Shown: positions 1 to 12,955, numbered from the stretch's first letter. The stretch: DNA of 64,000 bases from Microcebus murinus (GCF_040939455.1 NC_134117.1:47895001-47959000); one strand, 5' to 3'. Numbers and translations: made by a program. Notes: generated from the letters alone by a model not told the origin.

Positions 1-109
1 TCTATAATTGAGGGATGTCTGTGTCACTTGAGCAACCATACTTTTCTGAATATATTAGGTTTCATAGATTTGGATTTAGAAGACCTGCATTCGATCTTTC
101 TCTGTCGCA

Positions 110-260
110 TATCAGCTATGAGGTTAAGTTAATGCAATTATTTATTTGTTATTTATACTTATTAAGTGCTTACTGTGTGACAGTGGCTCTTCTAGATGCC
201 TAGGATGCAGCAATGGGTAAAACAGACAAAAATTTCCATTTTTATATAGCACATATTCCA
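110..260 (+). repeat. Ancient LINE-like fragment (L2/L3 class)
   Basis: The order 'ttaagtgcttactgtgtgac', a 'gatgcctaggatgcagcaa' block and 'taaaacagacaaaaat' follows a widespread old mammalian repeat (a 'tactatgtgccaggcactg...aacaaaacagacaaaaat' type core). It is heavily diverged and without visible ends. The exact family is not certain. Confidence 0.4.
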
Positions 261-474
261 GTGGGGAAAGCTCTGACAAGTCAATACGTTTCTCTGTTGT
301 CTCATTATCCCTAAAATGCAACTTTTATAATATGTCATTCACAAGATCTATTTCTACATCTGAACTTGTCAGTTGTAAATTGTGATATGTTTTACAAATA
401 ATGTTCCCCTCTTATCACCTAGACCATGCCTGGCATGCAGTGGTGCTAAATAACTGCAACATAAGAGAAAAGGA

Positions 475-545
475 GTGGGGAGGGAGAGGGAGGTAGGAGA
501 TGGGGCACAGACATTAGGTGGGGGTGAGGCTGGGGGTGGGTGCTA
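475..545 (+). other. G-rich tract, possible G-quadruplex
   Basis: Runs of three to five G occur at close spacing: gggg, ggg, ggg, then gggg further on, followed by two ggggg runs and a ggg. The tract meets a loose four-run G-quadruplex pattern on the + strand. Function is unknown. Confidence 0.4.
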
Positions 546-1519
546 TTCAGTGGCTTCCATATTTCAAGGCAGAAGCAGAGTAGAATATTATCAGAGATGG
601 GTATTTTCAGCCCAATCCCAGGAAATATATTACTTTTCTGAGAAAAATAAAATTACGGTCTATGCAGCTTTCAAAGAAATTAATTTATATTTGGGGTTGG
701 AATGGTAGGATTGATATGGGGGCCAGTAAAGTAACAAACTAGAGAGATCACATGAATAAGACCAAAACTTTCACACTCATGGATCCAAGTGCTAATATTA
801 GAATGGATGCTAGAGTTTATTTCCAATTCCCCTGGCCTTCTGCCCTCTTTACTTCTTAAGAAGAGGAAATGTAATTCTGGAGTGATTGTCCATAAAATAC
901 CAAGTAAGGTTAACACGGCATCAATTCTCAGCCCTAGACTCAACATCCATCACTCTGGCCATGACAGGGCAATTCCTTTAGTGTCATTTAGAAATTTCTG
1001 GCTCATTCATTTCCCAAGGGAGTTAGGACTGGTGTCCACCGGTGTCTCTCATCTTGCAAACATTCGTGAGTCAATGCTTATTTCCCCCTTGTGTGGTGAG
1101 ACTTATGTAGGGAGCTGACAGTCATTCGAGCTGACTGAAGTATTCAGCTTTGCCAGAGTTCCTCAAGTGAGAGACCAGATCTCAGAGACGCACACATGCA
1201 CACAGCGTAAGGCAGGGTGCAGCCAACACGACGGAAACAAGAGACGTTTCCGTGTTAGAATTTCATTTGCCGCCCCAGGTATTAAACAGCAACGGGGTTA
1301 AACTTTGGACAGGAACTAAAGCCTTGCTTCACTTTCATACAGTAGCACTTATACTACTTTTTGCCCTGTCTGAGCTGTACAACTTACCTAAAAGATGCTG
1401 TGAGTGATGGTTTCCCTGCCGTCTCCTGACTGAACGTGGAAAACAGCACCATATCACCTCTGGAAGCGTCCATTTAGACAGGATGTAAAACTAAGCAACA
1501 AAGGAGTCTCAGATGACAG

Positions 1520-1548
1520 TGTTTTTTTTTTTTGTTTTTTTTTTTTTT
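1520..1548. repeat. Poly(T) tract
   Basis: Two long T runs are separated by a single G. No SINE or LINE body is attached on either side, so it is either a bare low-complexity tract or the tail of an element too decayed to recognise. Confidence 0.6.
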
Positions 1549-3744
1549 GTGATTCCAAATGCCACATTCTTACTCTATTTCATCTTTTCATCACATCTTC
1601 ATTTGGACCAGGCAGCAGCATTAATGTCAAACAAGCTGGTTTCAGGGAAGAGAAGACATTCTGACATTCCCTGAAGGGGCGCAACTTACAAAAGCAGTAC
1701 TTGCAGCCATTCTGTTTGAAGAGCCCTTGAACAATTTGATAATCACAAACTATTTTAAATATATTTTAAAAAACTCTCATTCAAAGTACAGTAATAATTT
1801 GGTGTCAGCAACACAGTCTGTAATGACTCTGCTCCCAAGTCTGCTAGAAGTAAATGGAAGGTTATATCTTTTGACTTGGGGAAGGCTGCTATTTATAGTG
1901 CATTTATTTATGTCTGAGGCACATTTAAATATAAATTGCAATACTTAATGCCTAGTTTTATAACATGTCATTCACAATCCATTAAGTATTTTATTGCATG
2001 AATTGTATAAGAAACAGATTTATAGCCCTCAATTATGGTATTAATAAGGGATGATGGAATCTCACTGAAGATGTATTCCCCTTCAGTTTTTACAGAACTT
2101 TATTGTTGCAGCATGATTACTAGATTCTTAATGTTTTATTGTAAGAGGACTGGAAACAAGCACTCTGATAGGCAGGAGGTATAAGGAAAACATTAGCATT
2201 CCCACTAAAGATTATTGCTTTAAAACCAATGCAGAAGAAAACAACTGAAGGCAAATATTGGGTTTTGACAGTGGGATATTTTACATTAAGTTGGAAAATA
2301 AAGTTAGCTTTGATCTGGTGATACGTAGTTGTGACCTCTTTCTAAATGTTTCTCTTTCTAGACAATAGCCCTAACTACCCATTGAATGTGGTAGTTCACT
2401 TTTTTGGTCACAGGCTTAAATATATCTGTCTCACATTTGATTGTATAAATTTTGAAGGAATTTCAAGATCATTTAGCATCTTCATCTTTTATTTACAGAG
2501 GGTATGGGGACAGGTCAATGAGTATCAAAGGAGCTATACACTTGGACTACCAAGGACACTGCCTTCCAAAATCAGAGAATTAATAATCAGAAGTAAAATA
2601 ATGCTGGCAGAGGAATCATAGATAAAAAGGTTGAGGTTTCAGAAACAATGCAAGGCTGAATAAAGTGGCACTTGACATAGAAGAATATATACACAGTGTA
2701 ACTGGAGGCTCAAGCCCCAGGGAGTGGAGCATGGGGCTGGGCAAACATTCCAGGAGTCAGGGTAACAACTGTCCACTTGCTCAGGATGGGTGGAGGAAAA
2801 AGGGACTTGGGTGACTCTACTGATAAATGAAATAGAAACATGGAAACACCTTGAACTTTCTCAGTTAAAAAAGAATGCTCATCCAGTAACAAGTATTAAT
2901 AATGTTAAATACAATGCTGCATTTAGCACTGAGAATTCTTATGCTGTATTTTCTGCTAATGTCGAGAACCCTAACTGGCATAATGGGAGATGGTAACTTG
3001 TCTGGGATATGCTCTAGTTGGCATCAATATTTCCCAGGCAGAAATTACAAGTAGGTTTCAAAGCTTTGAGGAGTCAGTGAGGATTAGGAGTGATATTTGT
3101 GATATTCTTTCCCAGGCAGCATCCAGGGCAATGGAGTAGCTCTGCAATCGCCATTCCTGCACAGAGAGTAGCACACAGGGGTTATATAACCCTCTGGCTC
3201 TCCTTTGTAGAAACTGTGTGCAGAAGAACTTGGAGGACCAATTTCACTGCTCACATGTGAGAATTTCAGTCCATTTTAAATGACTGACTGTAATTCCTAA
3301 CCTAGTGATTTGTAACTAGTGGTTAAGGAATTGTCTCCTTTCCCTGTATTTATAAATGGTGTGTGTTAATTACAATCTTATTTTTTTTTGTTTAAGACAA
3401 TCAATCAGACTTACATATAGTGATAGAGTCACTTATATTTGCTTTGTATCATTTATTAACACAACAATGAATGTCTCTATCACTATTTTCAGTGTTTCAT
3501 TTCCTTTGGCTATGGACATCATCAGTTTTATTAGTCATTATTTTTCTGTTTCTAACACATTTCCAAGACATTGATGGCAGTATTTTGTTATAAAATAAGA
3601 AATTTATAGTATTTAACTCTTTATATGCAGGGCACAGTACAACTGATTTGTGCGATGAATGGAAATTACTTAGAGAATCGTGGAATTTAGCCTGAGATGG
3701 AATTGTAAAAATCATTTGTTTCAAATAGAAATACAAGTTTTAAA

Positions 3745-4060
3745 TATAAGGAGATGGAAGCTCAAAGAAGTGAAATAACTTGGTCAATGTCATATAGTGA
3801 ATTAACAGTTCTAAAGCTGAAATTCAGTAACATATGTATTAGGTACATACTATGAAACTGATATCATTCCAAGGGTTTCCCTACACTAATGTAGTTCCCA
3901 TAACTACTGTAGATAGCAGGGTTACTATTATCTTTGTTCTAGAGATGAGGTAACCATGTCATATAAAGAGAAATTTTCTCAAAATCACCCAGTTCGTGAG
4001 TCACAGAGCAAAGCATAGGATCCCAATAGTCTGTCTCCAGGTTGCCATATTTAATCTCAA
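3745..4060 (+). repeat. MIR SINE remains (one or two copies)
   Basis: The stretch 'ttctagagatgaggtaacc' followed by 'aatcacccagttcgtgag', then 'gagcaaagcataggatccc' and 'gtctgtctccagg' follows the MIR core and 3' half (gatgaggaaactgag / ggtcacacagct / gagccgggattcgaac / tctgactcca). A second, weaker MIR-like block lies at 3745-3830. Both are very diverged, as expected of MIR. Confidence 0.65.
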
Positions 4061-5067
4061 AGATACTGACTTCAGCTCCAATGTCCTTCCCATTACATTT
4101 CATGTACTTTGAAGCTCAGTATTTAAAATGTGCTTATTTACAAAAACATGGAAAACATTTTTGTAATAACCTAAAGGAGATGGGGACAAAGTAATGTCCC
4201 ATTCTAGAGATGAACAAATTAGAGGCAGAGAGATAAAACAATGCGTCTAGTTTAGCCAGTGAACCAATAGTAAATGGGGAAAACTGTTCTATTTGACCGA
4301 TTACTTAAGTGTTTAAGAGTAAATGACTGGTTGGACTCTAATGGTATTGCCAACCCCATCACATTTTTTGCATCTATCTTCTTCCTCAGTTTCCCCAAAT
4401 CAGGACTCACCTTCCAGCACAGAGATGACCTATTTCTCCTGTTAAGTCACCCCAGCTCCTTTGACCCTGCCCAGAATAATGTAGGGTTTAGCATTAAATC
4501 AATTAATCGAGTTATTCTTCTGCTCACCAGGATCCCAATTTGAAGCCTGAGCAATTTTCCTGCTTACTGGACACAGGGCAGAGCTAGTGTTTCTACTGCA
4601 CTCCCACAGATTCTAAGATGTATACCTTGCTCTCCTGTGTCAGCTGTGAAATATTCACATTTCTGAACTCAGGTGCCATAGTCGGTATTACTGAGGATCT
4701 CTCAAGGGCCCTGAGTCTGAAGGCTTCCCTGTAGTTTGCATAGAGTCTTATAGGCAAGGCAAGCCCTGTGTTGTTCTTTTCTATTATAACATTCAGAGAT
4801 AAGAAGAGCATGAGATCATGTGTGCTACAGGAAGACTGTAGCACTGTAAATAAAATCCAGTAATATAATTGTCATTTTAGTTCCTTTTAGGTACTGAAAA
4901 CTACTCTAGAGGACCAGAGCTGACCCTAGAGTAACCTTCTACTCCTTGCTTTCAGACTACAGAGGTATCGCATACCCTTTCTATTATCTTTGGAGCAAAA
5001 TTTCTTTTCAGATTGAAAATACTATAAAACTACTCCATACTAAGGCGACGATGCCCTTTTAAGGTAT
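4061..5067. other. Unique sequence, no feature recognised
   Basis: No gene, RNA or clear repeat is visible. A weak MIR-like phrase near 4200-4250 ('agagatgaacaaattagagg') is too short to call. Confidence 0.5.
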
Positions 5068-5397
5068 ATTAGTGTATTTTAATACAAAGCAACATTTTAA
5101 TCTAAAGAAAATAATATTTTTGGAGGGTAACAATATCAGCAGTTTGTATTTGAGTGTGGAAGGAATTTTGTGGAGAGTAAGATGTTTCTAGATTCCCTAA
5201 TGCTACATTTAATTAGAATTAAGTACTTACTAATTAGTGTATTTTAATACAAGGCAACATTTTAATCTAAAGAAAATAATATTTTTGGAGGGTAACAATA
5301 TCAGCAGTTTATATTTGAGTGTGGAACGAATTTTGTGGAGAGTAAGATGTTTCTAGATTCCCTAATGCTACATTTAATTAGAATTAAGTACTTACTA
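5068..5397. repeat. Recent 165-bp tandem duplication
   Basis: Positions 5068-5232 and 5233-5397 are two copies of the same 165-bp unit in direct tandem. I count three substitutions between them (aaagc/aaggc, tttgtatt/tttatatt, ggaagg/ggaacg), about 98% identity. The junction lies in the palindromic phrase 'actaattagt', so both ends share short homology. The unit resembles no transposon I know, so this looks like a local segmental event and not an insertion. Confidence 0.95.
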
Positions 5398-6045
5398 ATA
5401 AATAATTCCACTCCTGAGAAATAGCCTCTGTATTGTTTGTTTGTTTTCCTATTTTATTCCTTTTGGTAAAGGCAAATGATATAACCCGAGAAAGAAGAAT
5501 CATTACAAATCCTTTTTACTCTCTACCCTAAATATATCATCTAGAAGAAGTATGACCTACCACTCCAGGGCTGAGTGAGCCAATATTAAGCTCCATTGGT
5601 TTGTTTAACCTCACGATTAGGGGAAACAAAAGCAAAATGGATGCCAATGTTTTCACAAAAGTGACAGCACCAGAGAGAAGTATGAAGTATAGCTGAAAAG
5701 AGATGAACAAACGACCAAAGTTATCCTAAACTCACATTTAGCCTACCATCCAAATGGGAACACCACCACAGTTACGCTATGATCTAAATGGGAGCACCCA
5801 GTACGGGGCTGGAGTAGGGAGGTAGGAGAAAGTACTGCAGCAGTGGTTTTAGAAAGGTTCTAGAAGTCATCTAAAAGCCTGCATATGGCTACATGACAAT
5901 GATCATTCCTCCATTTGGTGGATTTCCAAACACGGCACATCCATTATCTCCCTGTGTCCTGCCCACAATCTTGGCGGAAAAGCAAGGACATCAGCTTTTC
6001 AGCTGCTTGTGGCAACCAGGTCTCCAGTACTTACTAGATTAAGTC
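5398..6045. other. Unique sequence, no feature recognised
   Basis: No coding, RNA or mobile-element signature was found. Confidence 0.5.
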
Positions 6046-6049
6046 GATT

Positions 6050-6205
6050 TGTTGTAATCTCAAAAACTCAAGTTCCCACGTGAATGAAATGGGGATAATA
6101 ATAGGAATACTTGTCCCAGAGGGTAATTATAAGGGATGTAATGGCATAATACATATCAAATTGCACATTTTCTGGCATATATAAAATAATGAATGTTTCA
6201 TAAAT
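6050..6205 (-). repeat. MIR SINE, antisense
   Basis: 'gaaatggggataataatag' followed by 'cataatacatatcaaatt' and a 'tggcatatataaaataatg' ending follows the reverse complement of MIR (aaaatggggataataatag ... gcctggcacatag). It is diverged and has no flanking duplication. Confidence 0.65.
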
Positions 6206-6329
6206 GTTATTTATTTTGCTGTAATTATGACTATACTGATTAATGCAGATACCAGAAAGTCAAATAACTTCTGCCCTCATATCTCTCGTTGATAGTGGAA
6301 TTGAGACTATAATCTAATCTTTTATGCCT

Positions 6330-6840
6330 CACCAAGTCCTCTTTTTCCTCCTCCTGGGAGTTGTGTTTCCAGAATAAAAATGTCCTTCCCTACTGCAGCA
6401 GCAACCCACTCTCCTGTTTCAACTTGGGAGTCCTTCTCCATTACCGCCCCTGTCAGGTCCTCAGGAGCGACTGTTTCTCCTACTAATCAGCAGAGCGATT
6501 GCCTGTGGAGGTCAGGGGTACTGACAGCACCTGCTTCCTCAGGGAATCGGCGGCCATCTATCACTATTAGTGCTTTCCCTGGGGCTCCCGCGATGTTGCA
6601 AGGTGGTGTGTTACAGGTGAAAGAGATTCAGTGGTGCTGGACCAGCAGGGAGAGGGGCAGAGTGTGTGAAGGTCAAATGGGAGCGGAACTGGGATGCGGG
6701 TTTTTACTGCAGCTGCTAGGCAGGCCTCTGCTAATGGAGAAAAGACCCCAAACCAAAGTGGGATTAGTCCTTCACATCTTTCTGGTTATAGCTGCCTCTC
6801 TTCTTAAACACCCTTCAAAAATCATGGCTGACTTTTGATT
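6330..6840. other. GC-richer patch with the longest open frame (152 codons)
   Basis: This block is richer in G+C and CpG than its surroundings (for example around 6478, 6500, 6549 and 6592) and holds an ATG-initiated frame at 6380-6838 on the + strand. The predicted product is rich in Ser, Thr, Pro and Gly in its first half and has a short hydrophobic segment near residues 131-141. I see no known domain, no signal peptide and no strong Kozak context. No splice-site pair, promoter or poly(A) signal fits it. It could be a decayed repeat of unknown family, a regulatory island, or chance. I do not call a gene. Confidence 0.3.
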
Positions 6841-8620
6841 GCCCAAATCATATGTGTACATGTAGAAATCCCATCAAATCAGTGAACCAAGGTACCAAGA
6901 GAAAAATCACTCTGTGAAGCCTCTGTTGAATACTTGCCCTAGTAACACTGTGTGTTTGGGGTGGGAGAGATCCCGGGGTCCATGTGTCATATAGGCATGA
7001 GGACCTCTCTCCCAGTATCATGATTTAATGTTTCACTATCTTAGAGAAGAAAAAATAATAATTCTGGCCATATATATATGTCAAAGTTCTGGTCAAAATA
7101 GAACACCGTTATTTTAATTAGACTTACTAATTAAATGACTACTTATTTAGATCGTGATTTTTTTTAAAGGGGTTTTAAAATTCAATTTAAAAAATTAGGA
7201 CTGTGGCTATGGTATTAGGACCATACCTTATTCTTTGTAGAAAATAAAGTATTCAACTTGAACCCTGAATTCAAATGTTTGCTTTTCAAAGTTTAAGTCT
7301 TTTGAAGTGGTGAGTTGTCCCCTAAAATATGCAGAACTGAACATGAGTATAATAAGTGCTTGGGCAATAAAAGAAATAATATGATTTCATGGTTGAAAAG
7401 CTATTTGCAGTGATCAAGTGTGTATATGTATTAATACTCAAGTAAGCTCTTGGTATAATAATTATGAGGCATTCAGATGATGCTTAGAATATGTTCAGAC
7501 TCAGGTAACCTTCAAAAGAGTGATAGCTCTCCCAGAGGTGATGATGCAATGTTATTTTAAAAAATAATTTCAGTTAAGTTGAATTAACTTAAACCTTAAT
7601 TTTCTATATACTTAGAGGAAAAGTACACACCCTGAAGGATAATGGCAGATGGGGCTATGTGCAGTAAACCTTATGAATTTATCCTTTGCTTCATTTAGAT
7701 AGCGCCAATGGCAATATTAGAACGCACACATACAATTAAAGCATGTGTCCCATTGGTCTATTCTTATCTTTTGTCTTTTCAAATTGGATCCCTCTTTTTT
7801 TCCCTAAACCTAAGAGGTCCAAAATCCTTGCCCTCTACTGTATTTCTTTGGCCATTATGTTTAGCAAACTTGAATTTTCAAAAATTGTTTTATATTTTAT
7901 ACTGACATGGTTTTATGTTTTCAAACAGCCAGGTTTAAAGTGAAAATTCTGTTGGTAATGTTATTACAAATATTTCCAAATATCTAGGGTTTTTTTAATT
8001 GGAAAAGAATAATAACTAAGAACTGACAGTATCTTATAGTTTCGTTGGCTTAAAGACCTAAGCCTGGTGTGTTCCCCAACCCTTGAAAATCATAGAAATG
8101 ATTTAAAGGTTTATTTCACTTCATTTTATTTAAGTTATTTTCTTGTTATGTCTCTTTTACCATGAAAAATCTGAAACTGATCAGGTGAGCGGTCTGAGTC
8201 TTACACTAATTTAACTAATTACACCAGGATTGTTGCCAACTAAAATCATAGGCATTAATATTATGAGATGTGTCAAGCAATTCATCAGAATTGAAATTTG
8301 GAAAAAATTCTGGGAGTTTTTAGCTACTAGAAACCCAGGAGATCCAAGACTGGGGTCACAGCAGTTGACTAGATATGATTTGTTAGTATAGGTATAAACA
8401 GATGGCCCCCCAGAGGGCCATAAGAATCAACCTCCTGCCCCCAAGTTGAAGAGCCCTTTAATCATTTCGGCAGGTGATTATCTCCCTAAAAGTTCCTGTG
8501 GAAATAAATATCTCAATTTCCCTTTATAGACTGAGTTGCTACAAAGGAAAGTCTGTGTTGGGAATTAGGATTTTTGCAAATTGAAGTGTGGATTTCTCTT
8601 CTTTGATCATCTGGTTTGAT
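6841..8620. other. Unique AT-rich sequence, no gene seen
   Basis: No exon, RNA gene or clear mobile element was recognised. A 7-bp-arm inverted repeat, atggccc/gggccat, lies near 8402-8421. Confidence 0.5.
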
Positions 8621-8624
8621 TTAA

Positions 8625-8960
8625 CTCTACTAAATGTCAGGCACTATTTTGAGTATTTGGGATAAACTGGTACAAAAGGAATAAGATACTTGCATCATAA
8701 ACTTCTAATGGGATGAGGTAGATAATAAATACATTTATAACATAACTTCAAATTGTGATAAATGTTATGAAGTAAAATAATAGATTGGTGGGGACAGAGA
8801 TGTTATAGTCGGACAGGTGTGACTTTGTGAGGAAGGGAGTTTTCAGCTGATGCATACCTGAATGGAGAGAAAGAGAAAGATTGAATGGACGGAATGATAC
8901 GGTATGTTGGAAAGTATTCCAGAAACATGACATTGGGTAAGCTTGTTAGCCTCTGTGGAC
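8625..8960 (+). repeat. Ancient interspersed repeat fragment
   Basis: The order 'aaatgtcaggcactatttt', 'gggataaactggtacaaaag', 'gataataaatacatttat', 'gtgataaatgttatgaag' and later 'ggacaggtgtgactttgtg' follows an old, widespread mammalian repeat (tgccaggcact / acagcagtgaacaaaa / agtgataagtgctatgaag). Similar pieces recur at 22690-22805 and 23640-23935. The family name is uncertain. Confidence 0.45.
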
Positions 8961-11710
8961 CCTATTTTCTGGTTCTAGTAGCCCGCATATGTTTTTGTCA
9001 GTAGGTTATGTTCTAATTGAATATTATCTTCCTTGGGCAAGGCGAGTGCTTCTGAACTGAATTGTTTGACATCTCTGGAGGGAAGTTGGAATTCTGGTGA
9101 GTCCTCCTTGGTAAAGATCTCAGAGAACAGCTTGGTGGAGGAGGCAGGACTGGGTTTTTATTCATGTTCAATGTCCACCTACAGCAGCAGGAAATACTTT
9201 CAAAATAAGGCAGACTAATGCTTGAGGGGTATAAGACATCACCCATATGGACCGAGCAACCGGCTTTTCCGAGGATGTGCTTATTCACCCCAACTAGGCT
9301 GTGGTTCACAATCTGATAGGCTACCTCCCTGTGGACCTATATAATATTACAATGTTATACTCCCTTGTCCTAAATCTAACTATGGCCAGAAAGGGACAGC
9401 TGGCAATCCCACCTCTTCAGTGAAGTTGGTGACATGAAAAAGGTGATAGATACTCACTAGCAGCATACAACAGACTTGATTCCTGAGATGCAGGACACGA
9501 GAGCCCTGGGATCAGCCTTCTCCATTCAGGGTGGGTGAGAAGCTGGTCACAAGGTAATCATAGAATTGGCTTGTGGACTAAAGCCACTTCAAACAGTGTA
9601 TGTCCATACTACAGGCACATTCCACTCATCAAGGCTCACTCATCCTACCCTACAGTCTCTTTCTTATTGTTATCTTTTAAAGGTGTCCTTCTTAAGTTCT
9701 ATGGGAATTAAGTCTGAAAGACAAAAATAACGTTCTGGGGAAAAACAAAAGAAGAAGGGGCTTAAGTGATGGTAAATGCTGCTTCTGATGAGAGCCTAAA
9801 TGCTCAAGAGAAAACCTGTAATTAAGAAATCTATTTCAGTTTGTTTTACTAGCCAGCCCTAAGCTTAGTCGACTATGTAAATATTTCTTTCCCCCCTCAC
9901 AGAACATTTTTTAGAATCTTGTTAGAAACATGCCTTCAGAGAGAATATGTGAAAGGAGTAGAAACCTGACTGTGGTTGGCCATGCATGATTGTCTGCCAT
10001 GAGATGAGGCTTTTGTTTAGAAAAAGACAGAGCAAGTGCACTGATATTGAAATGGTTTTATCAAACGCTTTAATACAATATTTTCTTAGGTAGGAGTAGG
10101 ACTGAGATTAAACAAAAACCCTCTTATATACACACCCCTGGTAGGCACATTTCAAAATGTTTGCTCAGAGTCTCAGAATGACCACTTATTAGAACAAGGT
10201 GTGCAATTAGAAGCTTATAATTACTAAATCTTTCCTAAGTTTCTTAATCTTTAGCGCCAGAATTTGATGACAGGATGAGTTCTCTAAGGAACAGAAACAG
10301 CTTCTAGCTTGCTGCTGTTGTATTGGAAAATCAATTCATGCTTAATGGCTTGCAAGTGATTTTGACTTCTAGAATGGTTCAAATTTAGATTTCTAATTTG
10401 GAAACTTTATACTAATTTGGAAATCTTTATACTAGGTGGCAATGCAGGAAACTGCTCTCCTTTAATTGGTAGGCTAACCGATTCCTATTCTTTTTGATTT
10501 GACTTCCTAAATGAAAATCTTCTACTGGGAAATAGACACTTAAATTACATGATTCAGACTTCTGCAGACTCCAGCCTCTGCTCTTTTATCTTGTCTTTGT
10601 CATTGCTTTCTCCATGTACTTCAAAATTCGGCTCTGAAATTGGTCCCCGTCATTGCTGTTATCTGTGTGTTCTGAGTGGTTACTCTGATAGCCACCTAGT
10701 CGCCATCAATCAAAGGATGTCTGGCCTTCAACATGACTACATTAAGATTGATATTAGTCATAATAGAGAGTAGATCTTAGGGCCATGGGTAAGATCGTTT
10801 CTTTTTCAGCCTTTTAGTCTTAAGATTTGATTTATGAATATTTTTTTGCCATTGCACAAAAGTAGTTAATGGCTGAAGAAACTGGCAAAACTAGGGTGAT
10901 GGCAGAGAGAGTAGAAAGTTAAAATGAATTGCTCTCATTCCTTCAGGTTTCAAAACTTCAAGTAGCAGTGTAAAAATATTTACATCCTCTTGAGCACCAT
11001 TTTATCTTCAGCTCATTTTTCTGCATTTGGTACCTAGGATTAGAGAAGAAAGAGGAATGCAATTACCATTCACATGTCTTTAGAGAGATCTGGCAATAAC
11101 TTGGACAGCAGATGCAAATAAGCAAATTGTATTAATAGTAATCTGTACACATACTGCTTCAACTCTCTTATTTTGATATTTGCTAATGTATTTTTTCACT
11201 TAATATTGATGATATGTTTTATCTGGTTATAAAGATTTTTGCAAATAGTAAACTTCTGTCAACCTTTCTATCAGCATCTCTCCCCCCCCCCCAATTATTG
11301 CTCCCTCATTCAAAGTTGCCTTCAGATCCAGACTGGGTTTGTTCTGTTTTCTTGCTCTTAATTTCCCGACCACCTGAAATCATACACTATGGTTTAAGGA
11401 TAACAGATTCTTTGCTTTCTTTTAAATGACTCTGAAGCCCAAATTTGGAATTTTTCTTAACAAGAGTGGACCTCCTTCTTGATTTCTGGATTGCAGATCC
11501 TAAATGCCTCAGGAGGCTTTTACCCTCTGCCTCAGCCCTAATGCTGTGCCAGCCCCCAATTTTTTCAAATGTTAGGAAAACCAGAAAGATAGCCAAGGAT
11601 AGCTAGACCCAAAGAAACTAGAAATTGAATTGAGTCTTTATCATCAAACCAATAAGTTATCTTCTCTGAGTCCATCTAACATCTCTTCTTACTATTTCAA
11701 AAGCATTGGT

Positions 11711-11768
11711 GCCCAGTGAAGGTCACTGGGCTATTCCTGAAAGCTGATAGAGGACTCTCTAGAGTCCT
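11711..11768. other. Two adjacent perfect inverted repeats
   Basis: gcccagtga (11711-11719) pairs with tcactgggc (11723-11731) across a 3-nt loop. aggactct (11751-11758) pairs with agagtcct (11761-11768) across 2 nt. Both stems are perfect, lie 19 bp apart and sit in otherwise unique DNA. No terminator-type T tract or known RNA consensus is attached. Confidence 0.75.
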
Positions 11769-12955
11769 AAAAGCACTGGTTGGCAATGCAGCCCCATAAT
11801 GTCTTTACTGAGAATTTCTGAGCATTTGAGAATTATTGCTTTACTTTATCACTCAGCACCCCATGTAAACTATTTTTATTTTTAATATGCTGTTTTGATT
11901 GTCCCTCAGCCACTGTGGGCAACAAAATAAGGAACAGTTTTATGAATCACTCTTCCCTTTATTGTAAAGATGCTGGTTGGGATGTGGGCCATTACATTGC
12001 ATAGTTACCTGCACAGGAAATTCCAGGAGGTGTTTTTGTCTGCCTTCACCCTCAATGGTTACAGTGAGGCTCCTGAACAGTTGCCCTGTTTCTACCTTAC
12101 AGATACTGGGAATTGTGTAACTGACTACGACATTTCCCTGTGACTACTGAAATGCTCAGAATCAAACGAATGACTCTCTATAGCAAGTGTGTTGGTTTTA
12201 TAATATGCATTTTTTTAATTAAACTTATTTCTAACTCAATTTTACAACTTTATCCCTATTTTGTGTTCTTTTAAAATTTCAATTATATTATCTTGCCCAA
12301 TTCGTGTAAGGGTTCTTAAATTCTTTCTGGAACAATATGAGATTCAATAAGTAATTAATAATTAAGAGCTACTCTATGTTCTAGTTCTACTTTCACCCTG
12401 CATTCATTGTAATGAAGATTAAATTTTATCTGTTCAGTTACTTTTTTTTTGTTTTATCTTCCACCCCTTTAGCTGGGTCCATTAGTACTCAATGTTTAAT
12501 TTTTCCCTGTATGATTTATTATTTTTATCATTTTGGATGGTATAGCATTATTATTATCATTATTGTTTTGAAAGTCTATGATGACTTGCAGGGGTAGTGT
12601 ATATATTTTTACATTAAAAACAGTTTCTATTCAAAATAACTTAGATAAATATAACTCTTAAGTAAACATATAGAATAGTCTTACAGCTTTTAAAGAGTGA
12701 AAAACCACTGTGGATGCTATGCTTTCTCAGGCATAAAAGGCCAAACAATAAGACAAAACAGACTGTGTTTTGAAACTTGTGAATGGCAATGCTGCTCTTA
12801 CTGATCATTAAGTATAACTAATCCCAGGTGACATTTATTAACCCCATGTGAAACTATACTTTGAAGTTCTGGAACAAGGTTTATAAAATTGCACTGAGTA
12901 TCACTATGCCAAGTGATTTGTCACAGTTAAGTCATGAGGTATGGCTTTACCTGAA

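Larger units (their letters stand above)
261..3740. other. Unique AT-rich sequence, no gene seen
   Basis: No recognisable exon, RNA gene or intact repeat is seen. Small landmarks are a G-rich tract at 475-545, a hairpin at 1231-1253 and a long T tract near 1520-1548. The open frames (up to 109 codons) have no domain, compositional bias or family resemblance and look like chance. Confidence 0.6.

Noticed and set aside
789..1118. 109-codon frame overlapping an 88-codon minus frame
   Set aside because: Both strands are open by chance; nothing recognisable in either.
6380..6838. 152-codon open frame as a protein-coding gene
   Set aside because: No domain, homolog, promoter, splice context or poly(A) signal that I can recognise. 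A frame of this length is expected by chance in a GC-richer patch. Kept only as a finding.
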